DNA of 12,235 bases from Fidelibacterota bacterium (GTDB taxonomy: Bacteria > Fidelibacterota > Marinisomatia > Marinisomatales > UBA1611). Below, one piece after another: positions 1 through 6,623 of the stretch. The notes beneath the pieces are model-generated. The model was given only the letters and a program-made list of their open reading frames with translations, ran no database searches and had not been told where the DNA came from. A program made the position numbers and the translations under genes. Numbering within the stretch: the first letter of the stretch is position 1; each line of letters starts with the position of its first letter. The stretch spans positions 8,574 to 20,808 of the forward strand of contig PBCV01000021.1 of the NCBI GenBank assembly GCA_002717915.1, given 5' to 3'.

Positions 1-135
1 GCGATTATAAGCTGTACTGTCAGACAGGGCTTTGGATATGATAGAGAGTGATGCATCTGTATACCTGTCTTTGATGGAGTTACCCAATATGAAAGAGAGA
101 GAAAACAGAATAGGCAGTATGGGTCTAAATAGCAT
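1..135 (-). CDS. Exported protein, N-terminal fragment, probable M28-family peptidase
   Basis: This open frame starts at an ATG (133-135) and runs off the window edge, giving only 45 residues. It was found by reading the strand directly because it is too short for routine ORF calling. Residues 1-19 form a signal peptide with a hydrophobic core (FRPILPILFSLSFILG). The mature start, with DASLSIISKALSDSTAYNR, resembles the segment just after the signal peptide in M28 zinc aminopeptidases of the carboxypeptidase Q type, where a line such as ADS-AYERL precedes the catalytic domain. No metal ligand is visible, so the family call rests on that short similarity and is tentative; export is much better supported. 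A good ribosome-binding site (AAAGGAG) sits 4 nt upstream and lies next to the stop codon of the DUF1028 gene, so the two are probably co-transcribed. Confidence 0.6.
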   Translation of the reverse strand, partial: MLFRPILPILFSLSFILGNSIKDRYTDASLSIISKALSDSTAYNR

Positions 136-139
136 AACG

Positions 140-146
140 CTCCTTT
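140..146 (-). promoter_or_regulatory. Shine-Dalgarno site of the truncated exported-protein gene
   Basis: The minus strand reads AAAGGAG, then CGTT, then ATG. It is one of the clearest ribosome-binding sites in the window and fixes the start of the edge-truncated gene at 135. It lies in the 13-nt gap after the DUF1028 stop codon. Confidence 0.75.
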
Positions 147-148
147 AA

Positions 149-1048
149 TTAATTTCCTATTATTCCAATAATTTGATACACTAAAAGATATAAGTCTGTT
201 ATTTCCAATGCCCCATTCATATTCAAATCAGCTGGATTAAATGCAAATTCCAAAATACTCTGGTACCCTTGGATATGGTCAGCCAGGATAAGAATATCAA
301 CTACGTCTGTTTTTCGGTCAAAATTGATGTCTCCAAGAATATAATGAGATATTTTCCAATCCCAATATAGAACATTAAGTGAGTCTAAGGGATTTAATGT
401 TAATGGTGCATTATTCACATTTATATCCATATATAATGAATCTTCAGAATTATCCGGATCTGCTACGCGAATAAATGCAGAGATAGCTGGTGTACCATAT
501 GGAGTGCATCGAGTATCAGCTCCTGTGACATTTGCAGCCATTAAAGATGCCATAAGTTTTTCTTCAAATGTACCATACTGTGTTAGGAAGGCCGCTTCCA
601 TATCATCAAGGATAGATTGCCCGAGCAATATATTCCCTTGGATCGCATAATTTTCACCCAGCTTATGGCCTTTGAAATCAAAGCAATTTTCTCCTGTAAA
701 TCCAGCACTCCTTCCGCCATCGATCAAATCGATGATCCCATATTGTCTTATTGTTGGATTATTCTCTGCGTCGTTCTCCACAAGCCAATCAATAATGTTT
801 TGAGGAGAATAACCCTGGTCCATCAATGATGCAGCGCTATCTTGATTGATCGCATTCCAATAAGATTGCGTGTGAATCGCGCCGACTCCAGGATGTATAT
901 CACTGATAATGATCGATCCTTGAATACATGAAGCTCCGGCACTACCCACCTCTCCGGTAATGGTATCAACTGCAACAATGGAAAACGTATCCTGTGATAC
1001 TAGGATTCTCGTTGAAACAATAATTAAAAAAAGAAGTGTCTCTCGCAT
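149..1048 (-). CDS. Secreted DUF1028 protein with C-terminal dockerin-like domain
   Basis: The 299-residue product begins with a signal peptide (about 1-18, cleavage likely near LVSQ/D). Residues 20 to about 225 match the DUF1028 family, which has an Ntn-hydrolase-like fold: TFSIVAVDTITGEVGSAGAS at the new N-terminus, then GVGAIHTQSYWN, GRSAGFTGENC and YAIQGNILLG. The biochemical activity of DUF1028 proteins is not established. The C-terminal 60 residues carry two EF-hand-like calcium loops of the dockerin type: D240-N242-D244-K246-D248-D251 and D274-N276-N278-A280-E282-D285, each followed by a hydrophobic helix. This tail is common on secreted proteins of environmental bacteria outside cellulosomes and probably serves stability or surface attachment (inference). 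No clear Shine-Dalgarno precedes the ATG. An exported peptidase-like gene follows after 13 nt. Confidence 0.85.
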   Translation of the reverse strand: MRETLLFLIIVSTRILVSQDTFSIVAVDTITGEVGSAGASCIQGSIIISDIHPGVGAIHTQSYWNAINQDSAASLMDQGYSPQNIIDWLVENDAENNPTIRQYGIIDLIDGGRSAGFTGENCFDFKGHKLGENYAIQGNILLGQSILDDMEAAFLTQYGTFEEKLMASLMAANVTGADTRCTPYGTPAISAFIRVADPDNSEDSLYMDINVNNAPLTLNPLDSLNVLYWDWKISHYILGDINFDRKTDVVDILILADHIQGYQSILEFAFNPADLNMNGALEITDLYLLVYQIIGIIGN

Positions 1049-1116
1049 TTTCTAAATAAGATGCATGGATTTTAGGCCAAATTTAACAATTCAGCATTAA
1101 AAATTATTTCTAAGAA

Positions 1117-1158
1117 AAAAGGGAAGCGTGTCTCAAGTGGGTGACCAGCTTCCCTTTT
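1117..1158 (-). terminator. Rho-independent terminator after rimK
   Basis: An 11-bp perfect stem (AAAAGGGAAGC at 1117-1127, pairing with 1148-1158) encloses a 20-nt loop. On the minus strand it is followed by a T-run (TTTTTTCTTA). It lies about 90 nt after the rimK stop and before the DUF1028 gene, so it should end the rimB-rimK operon. The A/T-flanked stem could also work on the plus strand, but no plus-strand gene points at it. Confidence 0.85.
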
Positions 1159-1219
1159 CCAGGAGGTAACACAGTAAAAATTTATAGAGTGAAGTTAAGG
1201 ACCAACCAAGGTTGAAACC

Positions 1220-1235
1220 TGTGACAGGGGTCACA
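1220..1235. promoter_or_regulatory. Perfect TGTGA-N6-TCACA palindrome (CRP/FNR-like site or 3'-UTR hairpin)
   Basis: The sequence TGTGACAGGGGTCACA is a perfect dyad in the arrangement preferred by CRP-type regulators (TGTGA, 6 bp, TCACA). It lies 10 nt after the rimK stop codon and about 170 nt upstream of the DUF1028 start, on the far side of a terminator. It has no T-tract, so it is not itself a terminator. In RNA it could form a 6-bp stem with an AGGG loop. Function is uncertain. Confidence 0.35.
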
Positions 1236-1245
1236 TAAAAACATT

Positions 1246-2139
1246 TCAGGATTGAACGTCTAAATTTTCTTTTTTCTGTTCAATAAACGAAATGATCTCA
1301 TCGGCTACATTCACATTAGAGCTCGATTCAATCCCCTGAAGACCTGGGGATGAATTCACTTCCAATATCAATGGGCCGCGATCAGACCGCATCAGATCAA
1401 CACCTGCAACGGAAAGGCCTAATATATTAGATGCTTCTGTGACGATATTCATCTCTTCATTGGTGAGTGCAACTTTTTCTATCCTGCCTCCACGGTGAAC
1501 GTTTGATCGGAATTCTCCATCTGGTGCAGTTCTTTCCATTGCAGCAACTACTGTGTTACCCACCACAAATGCTCGAATATCAGTTCCACTGGATTCCTTG
1601 ATAAATTCCTGGACCATGATATCTGCATCCAATTGCCTGAATGCACTCATCACAGATTCGGCAGCTTTTCTTGTTTCCGCAAGCACGATACCCTGCCCCT
1701 GGGTACCCTGGAGTAATTTCATAATCAGAGGTATACTCCCAACCGTTTCTATAACACCTTCAATATCTTTTGTATGGCTGGCAAAGCCGGTCACTGGCAT
1801 ATTGATACCAGCTTTTGCCAGAATCTGTAAAGATCGCAGTTTATCCCTTGAATTTGAAATTGAAACAGACGAGTTCACGCAGTAACTGTTCATCATCTCA
1901 AATTGCCTCACTACTGCTGTCCCATAGAATGTATTGGAAGCACCTATCCTTGGAATGACCGCATCCGGCCTGCCCAGGGATTCACCCCCATAATACACCG
2001 TTGGTTTTCGAGAAGTGATATTCATATAACACCGCATGTAGTCAATAACTCGTATGATATGACCTCGTTTTTGTCCCGCTTCCAGTAACCGGCTTGTTGA
2101 ATATAAATTTTTATTCCTGGAAAGAATGAAAATATTCAT
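1246..2139 (-). CDS. rimK: RimK-type ATP-grasp alpha-L-glutamate ligase
   Basis: The 297-residue protein matches E. coli RimK (300 residues) along its full length. RimK uses ATP to add glutamate residues to the C-terminus of ribosomal protein S6. The ATP-grasp features fall at the same numbers as in E. coli: K141 opening the glycine-rich loop ([10 protein letters not shown]), the QEFI hinge at 177-180, R203, and the metal ligands D248, E260 and N262 in [19 protein letters not shown]. The N-terminal pre-ATP-grasp domain begins [18 protein letters not shown]. Its ATG overlaps the rimB stop as ATGA, so the two are translationally coupled; a purine run (GGAAGAAG) inside the end of rimB can serve as ribosome-binding site. 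Paralogous LysX/CofF-type ligases share the fold, but the partner gene and the alignment over the full length favour RimK. The S6 gene is not in the window, so the real substrate is not shown. Confidence 0.92.
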   Translation of the reverse strand: MNIFILSRNKNLYSTSRLLEAGQKRGHIIRVIDYMRCYMNITSRKPTVYYGGESLGRPDAVIPRIGASNTFYGTAVVRQFEMMNSYCVNSSVSISNSRDKLRSLQILAKAGINMPVTGFASHTKDIEGVIETVGSIPLIMKLLQGTQGQGIVLAETRKAAESVMSAFRQLDADIMVQEFIKESSGTDIRAFVVGNTVVAAMERTAPDGEFRSNVHRGGRIEKVALTNEEMNIVTEASNILGLSVAGVDLMRSDRGPLILEVNSSPGLQGIESSSNVNVADEIISFIEQKKENLDVQS

Positions 2140-2603
2140 GATGGCTTCTTCCGATCTGCACCTGTCAGATATGATTTATGAGAATGGATGATATGTTTTT
2201 TCTTTAAACTGTTTCTGCCGATCAACATCGGGTATGTCATACCCGTTCTTCTGGTAAGGGTAATTTCCGTTTTCCAGGATTGATTCCCTAATCTGATTTT
2301 CATTTGAATCATGGGTCGTATTTCCGAATCGCCAAATGAATTTGTTATTTTTTTATAAGAGGTAACACGTGTATCAACATGGAGACAGTCCCGAAATTGA
2401 TAAATACGAAATTTTATCCAGGTCTGACCCTTTTTCCTGTATTCCTTTACATGCGTTGCATGTAGAGCAGATGAACTGGCACCCGTATCTATTTTTGCTT
2501 TAACAGAAAAATTATTATAGTTTGGAAAATAGACCCATTCCCGCCATCCTAAGGGAATAAATTTTTTTCCATTAATACTGTGATTAGATTGTTTAGCCAT
2601 CAT
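2136..2603 (-). CDS. rimB: RimB-like retropepsin-fold protease (ATP-dependent zinc protease family, PF05618)
   Basis: The 155-residue protein has the compact layout of the family often annotated 'ATP-dependent zinc protease' or RimK/LysX C-terminal-like. The key motif is [14 protein letters not shown] (D39-T40-G41 as the single aspartic-protease triad, as in retropepsins). The second conserved block [15 protein letters not shown] (119-133) is the flap/hydrophobic strand region. In pseudomonads the homologue RimB is encoded beside RimK and is thought to trim or balance S6 glutamylation. The 4-bp overlap with rimK here supports the same pairing. The gene opens with two ATG codons (MMAK), and there is no clear Shine-Dalgarno, so either may be the start. 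The basic C-terminal tail (about 134-155) is not conserved in my recollection of the family. Zinc dependence is historical annotation; the motif points to aspartic protease chemistry. Confidence 0.85.
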   Translation of the reverse strand: MMAKQSNHSINGKKFIPLGWREWVYFPNYNNFSVKAKIDTGASSSALHATHVKEYRKKGQTWIKFRIYQFRDCLHVDTRVTSYKKITNSFGDSEIRPMIQMKIRLGNQSWKTEITLTRRTGMTYPMLIGRNSLKKKHIIHSHKSYLTGADRKKPS

Positions 2604-2653
2604 ACGGCCAAAGGAATGGAAGAAAAAATAGGGGTAAAACGTTTATGTTGGGC

Positions 2654-3205
2654 TCAACCGCCTTCCTGCATATTAGGGTCTACCAGCCTGTCCAATGGAG
2701 GGAGATTTATAATTTCCCTGCTGAAATAATCTGCAATGGTGGAAATAATATCGCTGATGCTGATCAGCCCAACCGGAACCATGGAATCATCAACAATGGG
2801 TACATGACGAAACCCTCCTATATGCATTTTATTCAATGCATAAGCCAGGGGGTCTTCAGGAGCAAGATATTCCGGGTTCTCAGTCATGAACTCATCTACT
2901 GTGACCAGATCCAGATCAAACCCTTTCCCAGTCACTTTTAAAAGAATATCCCTTTCTGTGAGGATTCCAGACAGGGTTCCATTTTCAACAATGAGCAGGC
3001 AGTTCTGTTTTTCCTGCTGCAGCTGGTGCAAGGCATTCTTTAAACTAGTTCCGATTTCTGCAGTAAGAGGAGCTTCCAGGCCCAGGGATGAAATCGGATC
3101 CTGGATCCGCACAGCTGTACTCATTTCAGGATCGTCTTCAGATGCTTCAAGCCCTTCCATCCACTGGTCTTCATCTTCGGAACCAATATGAAAATCAATA
3201 TACAT
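2654..3205 (-). CDS. CBS-pair domain protein
   Basis: The 183-residue soluble protein consists of a short acidic N-terminus (about 8-27, rich in Asp and Glu) and two CBS domains at about 34-97 and 104-163. Typical CBS signatures are visible: GILTERDIL (80-88), FMTENPEYLAPEDPLAYALNKM, GGFRHVPIVDD and GLISISDI (146-153). CBS pairs bind adenine nucleotides, SAM or cyclic dinucleotides and act as energy or second-messenger sensors; the ligand cannot be read from sequence. It has no fused enzyme or transporter domain. It sits 41 nt after the ybjQ stop and 50 nt before rimB, in one orientation with no terminator between, so it probably shares a transcript with rimB-rimK. Whether it modulates them is inference. 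Confidence 0.87.
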   Translation of the reverse strand: MYIDFHIGSEDEDQWMEGLEASEDDPEMSTAVRIQDPISSLGLEAPLTAEIGTSLKNALHQLQQEKQNCLLIVENGTLSGILTERDILLKVTGKGFDLDLVTVDEFMTENPEYLAPEDPLAYALNKMHIGGFRHVPIVDDSMVPVGLISISDIISTIADYFSREIINLPPLDRLVDPNMQEGG

Positions 3206-3246
3206 GATTGCGAATATATAAGGTCAATTCATCAAAATCAACAGCG

Positions 3247-3579
3247 TTAATTATCTTTAGCGCTGTGTTCTAATTGTACAGCAGTCCCATAGGCCAGAAA
3301 TTCCGCCATACCAGACATAATTGTAGATGTAGTGAATCTCATGCATACAATTCCATTTGCACCCAATTTTTCTGCTTCAGCCTTCATCCTGTCCAGGGCC
3401 TGTTCCCTGGATTCTGCCAGCATTTTTGTATATTCATGGACTTCTCCTCCAACAATGTTTCTAAGGCCTGCAAGAATATCATTGCCTATATGTCGGGCCC
3501 GGATTGTGCTGCCCTGGACCAGTCCGAACGTTTTTACAATACGATAATCTGTTAGTTGATCTTGAGTTGTGATCAGCAT
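3247..3579 (-). CDS. YbjQ/UPF0145 (DUF74) family protein
   Basis: The 110-residue protein fits the usual 100-110 residues of the family. Its conserved blocks are all present: GLVQGSTIRARHIGNDILAG (19-38), RNIVGGEVHEYTKMLAESRE, AEAEKLGANGIVCMRF and EFLAYGTAV. Family members with known structure form pentameric rings and have no assigned enzymatic role; heavy-metal binding has been suggested for the family but nothing here tests it. The ATG follows the stop of the upstream small membrane-protein gene by 3 nt, a sign of translational coupling, and no Shine-Dalgarno is visible. The neighbouring membrane protein could be a partner because YbjQ-like domains also occur next to membrane segments (inference). 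Confidence 0.9.
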   Translation of the reverse strand: MLITTQDQLTDYRIVKTFGLVQGSTIRARHIGNDILAGLRNIVGGEVHEYTKMLAESREQALDRMKAEAEKLGANGIVCMRFTTSTIMSGMAEFLAYGTAVQLEHSAKDN

Positions 3580-3582
3580 ACT

Positions 3583-3801
3583 TTATTTTTCCACGTGTTT
3601 TGCATAATATTTGTCTTCCTTGTTCATCAAACGATCAACCAATACTAGTATGAACAATGAAACAATTCCTGTGACAAAGGAGATTTTTATAAATTGGACA
3701 TTATGTTTAAATAACTCAAGATAGAGATTTAGGATCTGGATGAAAAAAAGACTAAACCCAGAATACCCAATTATTCTTAAAAGAAGCCTGATCGTAGCCA
3801 T
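3583..3801 (-). CDS. Small two-helix membrane protein, unknown function
   Basis: I do not recognise this 72-residue protein. It has two predicted membrane segments (about 8-28 and 38-58), a short basic N-terminus (R5, R9), and a charged C-terminal tail (RLMNKEDKYYAKHVEK), which by the positive-inside rule places both ends in the cytoplasm. It is the first gene of the minus-strand run that continues into ybjQ, the CBS gene, rimB and rimK, and lies 3 nt from ybjQ. Its base composition is noticeably more AT-rich than that of ybjQ or rimB. The coupling to ybjQ supports it being a real gene rather than a chance frame. Confidence 0.65.
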   Translation of the reverse strand: MATIRLLLRIIGYSGFSLFFIQILNLYLELFKHNVQFIKISFVTGIVSLFILVLVDRLMNKEDKYYAKHVEK

Positions 3802-3866
3802 ACTCTTAAATTACATATAAGAAATATTAAAAGGATTATAAAGATATCAAGGGTGCAATAAACTAA
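3802..3866. promoter_or_regulatory. Divergent intergenic region (probable promoters in both directions)
   Basis: These 65 very AT-rich bases separate the start codons of the minus-strand membrane-protein operon and the plus-strand DUF2087 gene, so promoters for both must lie here or inside the genes. Several TATAA-like hexamers are present, but I could not pick a convincing -35/-10 pair. No inverted repeat stands out. Confidence 0.4.
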
Positions 3867-4121
3867 ATGACTCAAAACGCTTTAATAAATGAATTTGATA
3901 AAATAATACGATGGCCTAAAAAACAATCTGATAAGACATATATTATTGAATTTTTATCATCGAAATTTGAATGTGATAAACAATATTCTGAAAAAGATGT
4001 TAATGTAATTATTAATCGCTATCAATCTTTCAATGATGTACCATTACTCAGAAGAGAATTAATCTCTAGACAATACTTAGCTAGAAAAGATGATGGTTCC
4101 AAATATTGGAAAATTAAATAG
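3867..4121 (+). CDS. Stand-alone DUF2087 protein
   Basis: The 84-residue protein is essentially one DUF2087 domain. Recognised features are the opening KIIRWPKKQSDKTYIIEFLS, the middle YSEKDVNVIINRYQSFNDV, and the closing LLRRELISRQYLARKDDGSKYW. The predicted fold is winged-helix-like; in other bacteria the same domain is fused to ArsR- or HTH-type regulators, so a nucleic-acid-binding role is plausible but unproven. It is the only plus-strand gene in the window and it runs toward tRNA-Pro(CGG). By hand count its G+C is about 25% (64 of 255), well below its neighbours, which may indicate acquisition or weak selection. No good Shine-Dalgarno precedes the ATG. Confidence 0.85.
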   Translation: MTQNALINEFDKIIRWPKKQSDKTYIIEFLSSKFECDKQYSEKDVNVIINRYQSFNDVPLLRRELISRQYLARKDDGSKYWKIK

Positions 4122-4233
4122 ATCCGCTGATTGGTGAAGGTTGAAATGAATCAAGTTCCTTTTTAACATAAATCAGATCAATGAGTTATTATAAGTGATT
4201 GAATTATTTACTCTACCATAACTTTCTCATCAG

Positions 4234-4308
4234 TCGGGGTGGGGAGATTCGAACTCCCGACCTCGTCGTCCCGAACGACGCGCGCTAACCGGACTGCGCT
4301 ACACCCCG
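4234..4308 (-). tRNA. tRNA-Pro (anticodon CGG)
   Basis: The 75-nt gene folds as a standard cloverleaf: acceptor CGGGGTG/CACCCCG (7 perfect pairs), D stem GCGC/GCGC, anticodon stem CGTCG/CGACG with loop TTCGGGA (anticodon CGG, reading CCG), variable loop AGGTC, T stem GGGAG/CTCCC with TTCGAAT, discriminator A. The 3' CCA is not encoded (CTG follows), so it must be added by CCA transferase. Only 4 nt (GATT) separate its 5' end from the stop codon of the upstream membrane-protein gene, so it has no promoter of its own and is probably released from that mRNA by RNase P. No convincing T-tailed hairpin was found downstream in 4122-4233. Confidence 0.97.
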
Positions 4309-4312
4309 AATC

Positions 4313-4927
4313 TTAGAATATATATTTTACAAGAGCAAATCCGCCAAAAAGTAAAACAGTAAAAGCGATTGCCAGTAGGTTAAAATACTTGTCAATAAAT
4401 TCCCGGATGGGTTCACCATAGGTTTTAATTAAAAATGCAACCAGGAAGAATCGGGCACTTCTGCTCACAGTTCCCGCAAGAATAAACATAGGAAATTTGA
4501 TATTGAACGCACCGGCACTGATGGTAAATAACTTAAATGGGATTGGTGTGAATCCAGCTGTAAAAATGATCATGAAATTATACTCATCATACAGAGATTT
4601 GATATTTTCAAATGATTCGTATGTGAAACCAGGGATATGATCAAAAAAAAACTGGGCGAAACTTGTGAACACGTTGGGTTCTGCCCACCATACCCATAAT
4701 CCGATCCCATATCCAAGAGCAGCACCCAGAATAGAACAAACGCTGCAAATCAGTCCAAAGTACAAAGCTTTTTCTCTCTTGCCCAGCGCCAGCGGGATCA
4801 GCAATACATCCGGGGGAATTGGAAAAAATGATGCTTCTGCCATGGACATTACACCCAAGGCAGCCGGCCCCGAGGGTTTATCAGCCCAGGACAGAACCCA
4901 TTCGTAGATTTTCCGAACAAAGGACAT
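4313..4927 (-). CDS. DedA/VTT (SNARE-associated) family membrane protein, YqaA-type
   Basis: The 204-residue polytopic protein carries the VTT-domain signatures of the YqaA branch of the DedA superfamily: an acidic re-entrant segment EASFFPIPPDVLLIPLAL (31-48), then GYGIGLWVWW, then AGFTPIPFKLFTISAGAF (124-141) and the arginine-bearing SRSARFFLVAFLIKTYGEP (155-173). DedA proteins are inner-membrane proteins implicated in lipid scrambling (undecaprenyl-phosphate or phospholipid recycling) and envelope integrity. The start follows the upstream glycosidase gene's stop by 5 nt, with an AGGAA ribosome-binding site inside the end of that gene. The stop codon lies 4 nt before tRNA-Pro(CGG). Confidence 0.88.
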   Translation of the reverse strand: MSFVRKIYEWVLSWADKPSGPAALGVMSMAEASFFPIPPDVLLIPLALGKREKALYFGLICSVCSILGAALGYGIGLWVWWAEPNVFTSFAQFFFDHIPGFTYESFENIKSLYDEYNFMIIFTAGFTPIPFKLFTISAGAFNIKFPMFILAGTVSRSARFFLVAFLIKTYGEPIREFIDKYFNLLAIAFTVLLFGGFALVKYIF

Positions 4928-4932
4928 AGAGG

Positions 4933-5853
4933 TTAGTTCCTATAAAAGATTCCTATAGCAGACATCACTTCCCTCTGGAGCGTCCTCCCGGAAGGACGAT
5001 TCAATAAACGGCTATCAGCAACCATGGCACTTGAACCTCCTCCATCCAGGTTTAATGCTTCATCACAATTGAACTGTTTCATCATGACAGCCAACTCTTC
5101 CAGATAAACACCGCGGCTCTCCGGCTGCCTGCCATCCACAATCATCAATATAAGGTTATTGTCCTTTGTATAGCCAATGGCAGATCTGGGCTGTATTCCA
5201 GCTACAGGCGTATTAAAAAACACTTCATCTTCAGTCGTGACATTAATTTCACCATCGGATATCAGTACAGGACCAGCATGAACTGCATCCCGGACATTCC
5301 AATGATCTGCCGAATGAAATGGAAGCGAATCGAGTGGAAATCCGGGACGATTATTCAATGGGCTTTGCCATTCAAAAATAGAATCATTATAAGTTGAACA
5401 CCAGGCGATATCAACAGAACCATCGTATTTTACACCAAATGCACCCCGGGAGATAAAATAGCGTTCAGAATCCCGAAATACAGATGGGCTGGCCGGTTCT
5501 TCCAGTGTTCCCCGCGTTTTTAATAAACCTACATGCTGAGCCGGGTTCTTATCTGCATTGAAATAGCCGCCATTCATTACCAGACGTGCACCTGTTAATT
5601 CTAAAAATTGCAGTAGAGATTCTTTACGGTCAATATCAGTTGATGATAAAACCCGTACGGAAATATCATCATCTGAAAGATCAATTTTCGCCGCCCATGC
5701 CTTTAAGGGAATCTCTTTATTGCTACCTTGATATACCAGAATACCACGGGGCAGATCCAGGTCGAATTCTGTCCAATTCATTTGGATTGTTTCTTTTTTG
5801 ATAACAGTCCTGCAAGCAACAATACATGCTGCTAGAAGTAAGAGATGTTTCAA
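4933..5853 (-). CDS. Phosphodiester glycosidase (NAGPA-domain, PF09992) family lipoprotein
   Basis: The protein carries the hallmarks of the family named for the lysosomal enzyme that uncovers mannose-6-phosphate: NGGYFNAD, HAGPVLISDGEI, PRSAIGYT, VDGR, and NLDGGGSSAM near the C-terminus, with the spacing expected of the domain. The frame is open up to an ATG at 5931, but that would overlap the DUF2914 gene by 74 nt and put a charged stretch ahead of the hydrophobic core. I prefer the TTG at 5853, 4 nt after the DUF2914 stop. It gives a compact signal peptide (KHLLLLAACIVA) ending at C14 in an IVAC lipobox, and a 306-residue product. No Shine-Dalgarno precedes that TTG, so the start is less certain than the gene. 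Likely an envelope-anchored hydrolase; bacterial homologues act on peptidoglycan or polysaccharide phosphodiesters, but the substrate here is unknown. Confidence 0.85.
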   Translation of the reverse strand: MKHLLLLAACIVACRTVIKKETIQMNWTEFDLDLPRGILVYQGSNKEIPLKAWAAKIDLSDDDISVRVLSSTDIDRKESLLQFLELTGARLVMNGGYFNADKNPAQHVGLLKTRGTLEEPASPSVFRDSERYFISRGAFGVKYDGSVDIAWCSTYNDSIFEWQSPLNNRPGFPLDSLPFHSADHWNVRDAVHAGPVLISDGEINVTTEDEVFFNTPVAGIQPRSAIGYTKDNNLILMIVDGRQPESRGVYLEELAVMMKQFNCDEALNLDGGGSSAMVADSRLLNRPSGRTLQREVMSAIGIFYRN

Positions 5854-5857
5854 GAGG

Positions 5858-6586
5858 TTAATTGAGATTTGAAATATTCTTAATTTTAAACTTCTTGGAG
5901 CCAATGATAGTTCCATCTGGATCCTGCACATCGACCCGCCACCGCCCTACCTGGTGGGATAAAATTGTTTTTTTCGTCCAGGAACGATAAATATTTGATT
6001 TTTTAACATTATACCTCACCTGAGTCATGATCTGATCTTCATAATACCAGACATGTTTTACTTCTTTCTTTTCACCCGTATTTTGAATGCGGGTGTAGCA
6101 GTAAAGAGAATCCACGTTATTGGTAAAAACAACATCCGCACCAACGGGTGTTCTCTTATAAATACTTTTACAAATTTTAATGTCTTTTATCTTTAAAATA
6201 TCCGAATCATTCTGTAGGGTAGGATTTTCAACAGGTTTAGGTTTGGGTTTTTCGATTCGTTTTGGTTGTTGTTTAACATTCAGAATATCTTTTTCTATAC
6301 GATCAGAGTCGAATGTTAAAGGTTTGGGTTTAAGAGTCGTTTTCAATGGTTCTACGGGTGTTAAATCGATGTCTTTTTTATCGGGAAATGTTTGTACAGC
6401 TACAAGGTTTGGTTCATCATTTACAGCTAAATCCTGATGTACCACCATTGTTTTCCTGTCCGATAACATAAATATCATGTAGATCAGGCCAAGTGGAATG
6501 GATGCCTTGGGAACTCTCATCCATATTGTGGCCATGATCAGAATAAACAGGGTAAGGCTAATAAAAATGAATTCTGTATTGAACAT
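5858..6586 (-). CDS. Membrane-anchored DUF2914 domain protein
   Basis: The 242-residue protein has two N-terminal membrane helices (about 5-22 and 28-42) joined by a short turn (RVPKAS). A long, presumably extended linker follows (43-125), rich in Pro and Lys with KPKP repeats near 86-89 and 113-118, and then a C-terminal DUF2914 domain (about 135-238). The domain signature is clear: DSLYCYTRI, VKHVWYYEDQIM, SWTKKTI and GRWRVDVQDPDGTIIGSKKFKI. DUF2914 is a small beta-rich domain of unknown function, often on membrane or periplasmic proteins. A rigid Pro/Lys linker after a membrane anchor suggests it reaches across part of the envelope (inference). It heads the run into the glycosidase-family lipoprotein (4 nt away) and the VTT protein. 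Confidence 0.85.
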   Translation of the reverse strand: MFNTEFIFISLTLFILIMATIWMRVPKASIPLGLIYMIFMLSDRKTMVVHQDLAVNDEPNLVAVQTFPDKKDIDLTPVEPLKTTLKPKPLTFDSDRIEKDILNVKQQPKRIEKPKPKPVENPTLQNDSDILKIKDIKICKSIYKRTPVGADVVFTNNVDSLYCYTRIQNTGEKKEVKHVWYYEDQIMTQVRYNVKKSNIYRSWTKKTILSHQVGRWRVDVQDPDGTIIGSKKFKIKNISNLN

Positions 6587-6591
6587 GGGCG

Positions 6592-6609
6592 AATTCCAGA
6601 CGTGGAATT
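6592..6609 (-). promoter_or_regulatory. Inverted repeat directly before the DUF2914 start codon
   Basis: AATTCCA and TGGAATT form a perfect 7-bp dyad around a 4-nt centre, ending 5 nt before the ATG at 6586. It could be a protein operator or a leader hairpin that controls initiation, because no Shine-Dalgarno is visible outside it. No T-tract follows, so it is not a terminator. Confidence 0.4.
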
Positions 6610-6623
6610 TACTTTTTTATTCT

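Noticed and set aside
1161..1167. AGGAGGT on the plus strand, a perfect Shine-Dalgarno, or its complement as an anti-Shine-Dalgarno element
   Set aside because: No start codon with a meaningful open frame follows on the plus strand, and no 16S-like context surrounds the complement; likely chance.
4178..4202. Possible terminator hairpin between the DUF2087 gene and tRNA-Pro(CGG)
   Set aside because: Only a 5-bp AT-rich stem (TCAAT/ATTGA) with a 15-nt loop and internal mismatches; no G+C core and no T-tail.
4234..4254. Integration (att) site at the 3' end of tRNA-Pro(CGG)
   Set aside because: No second copy of the tRNA 3' end was found downstream in the window, and no integrase or phage gene is present.
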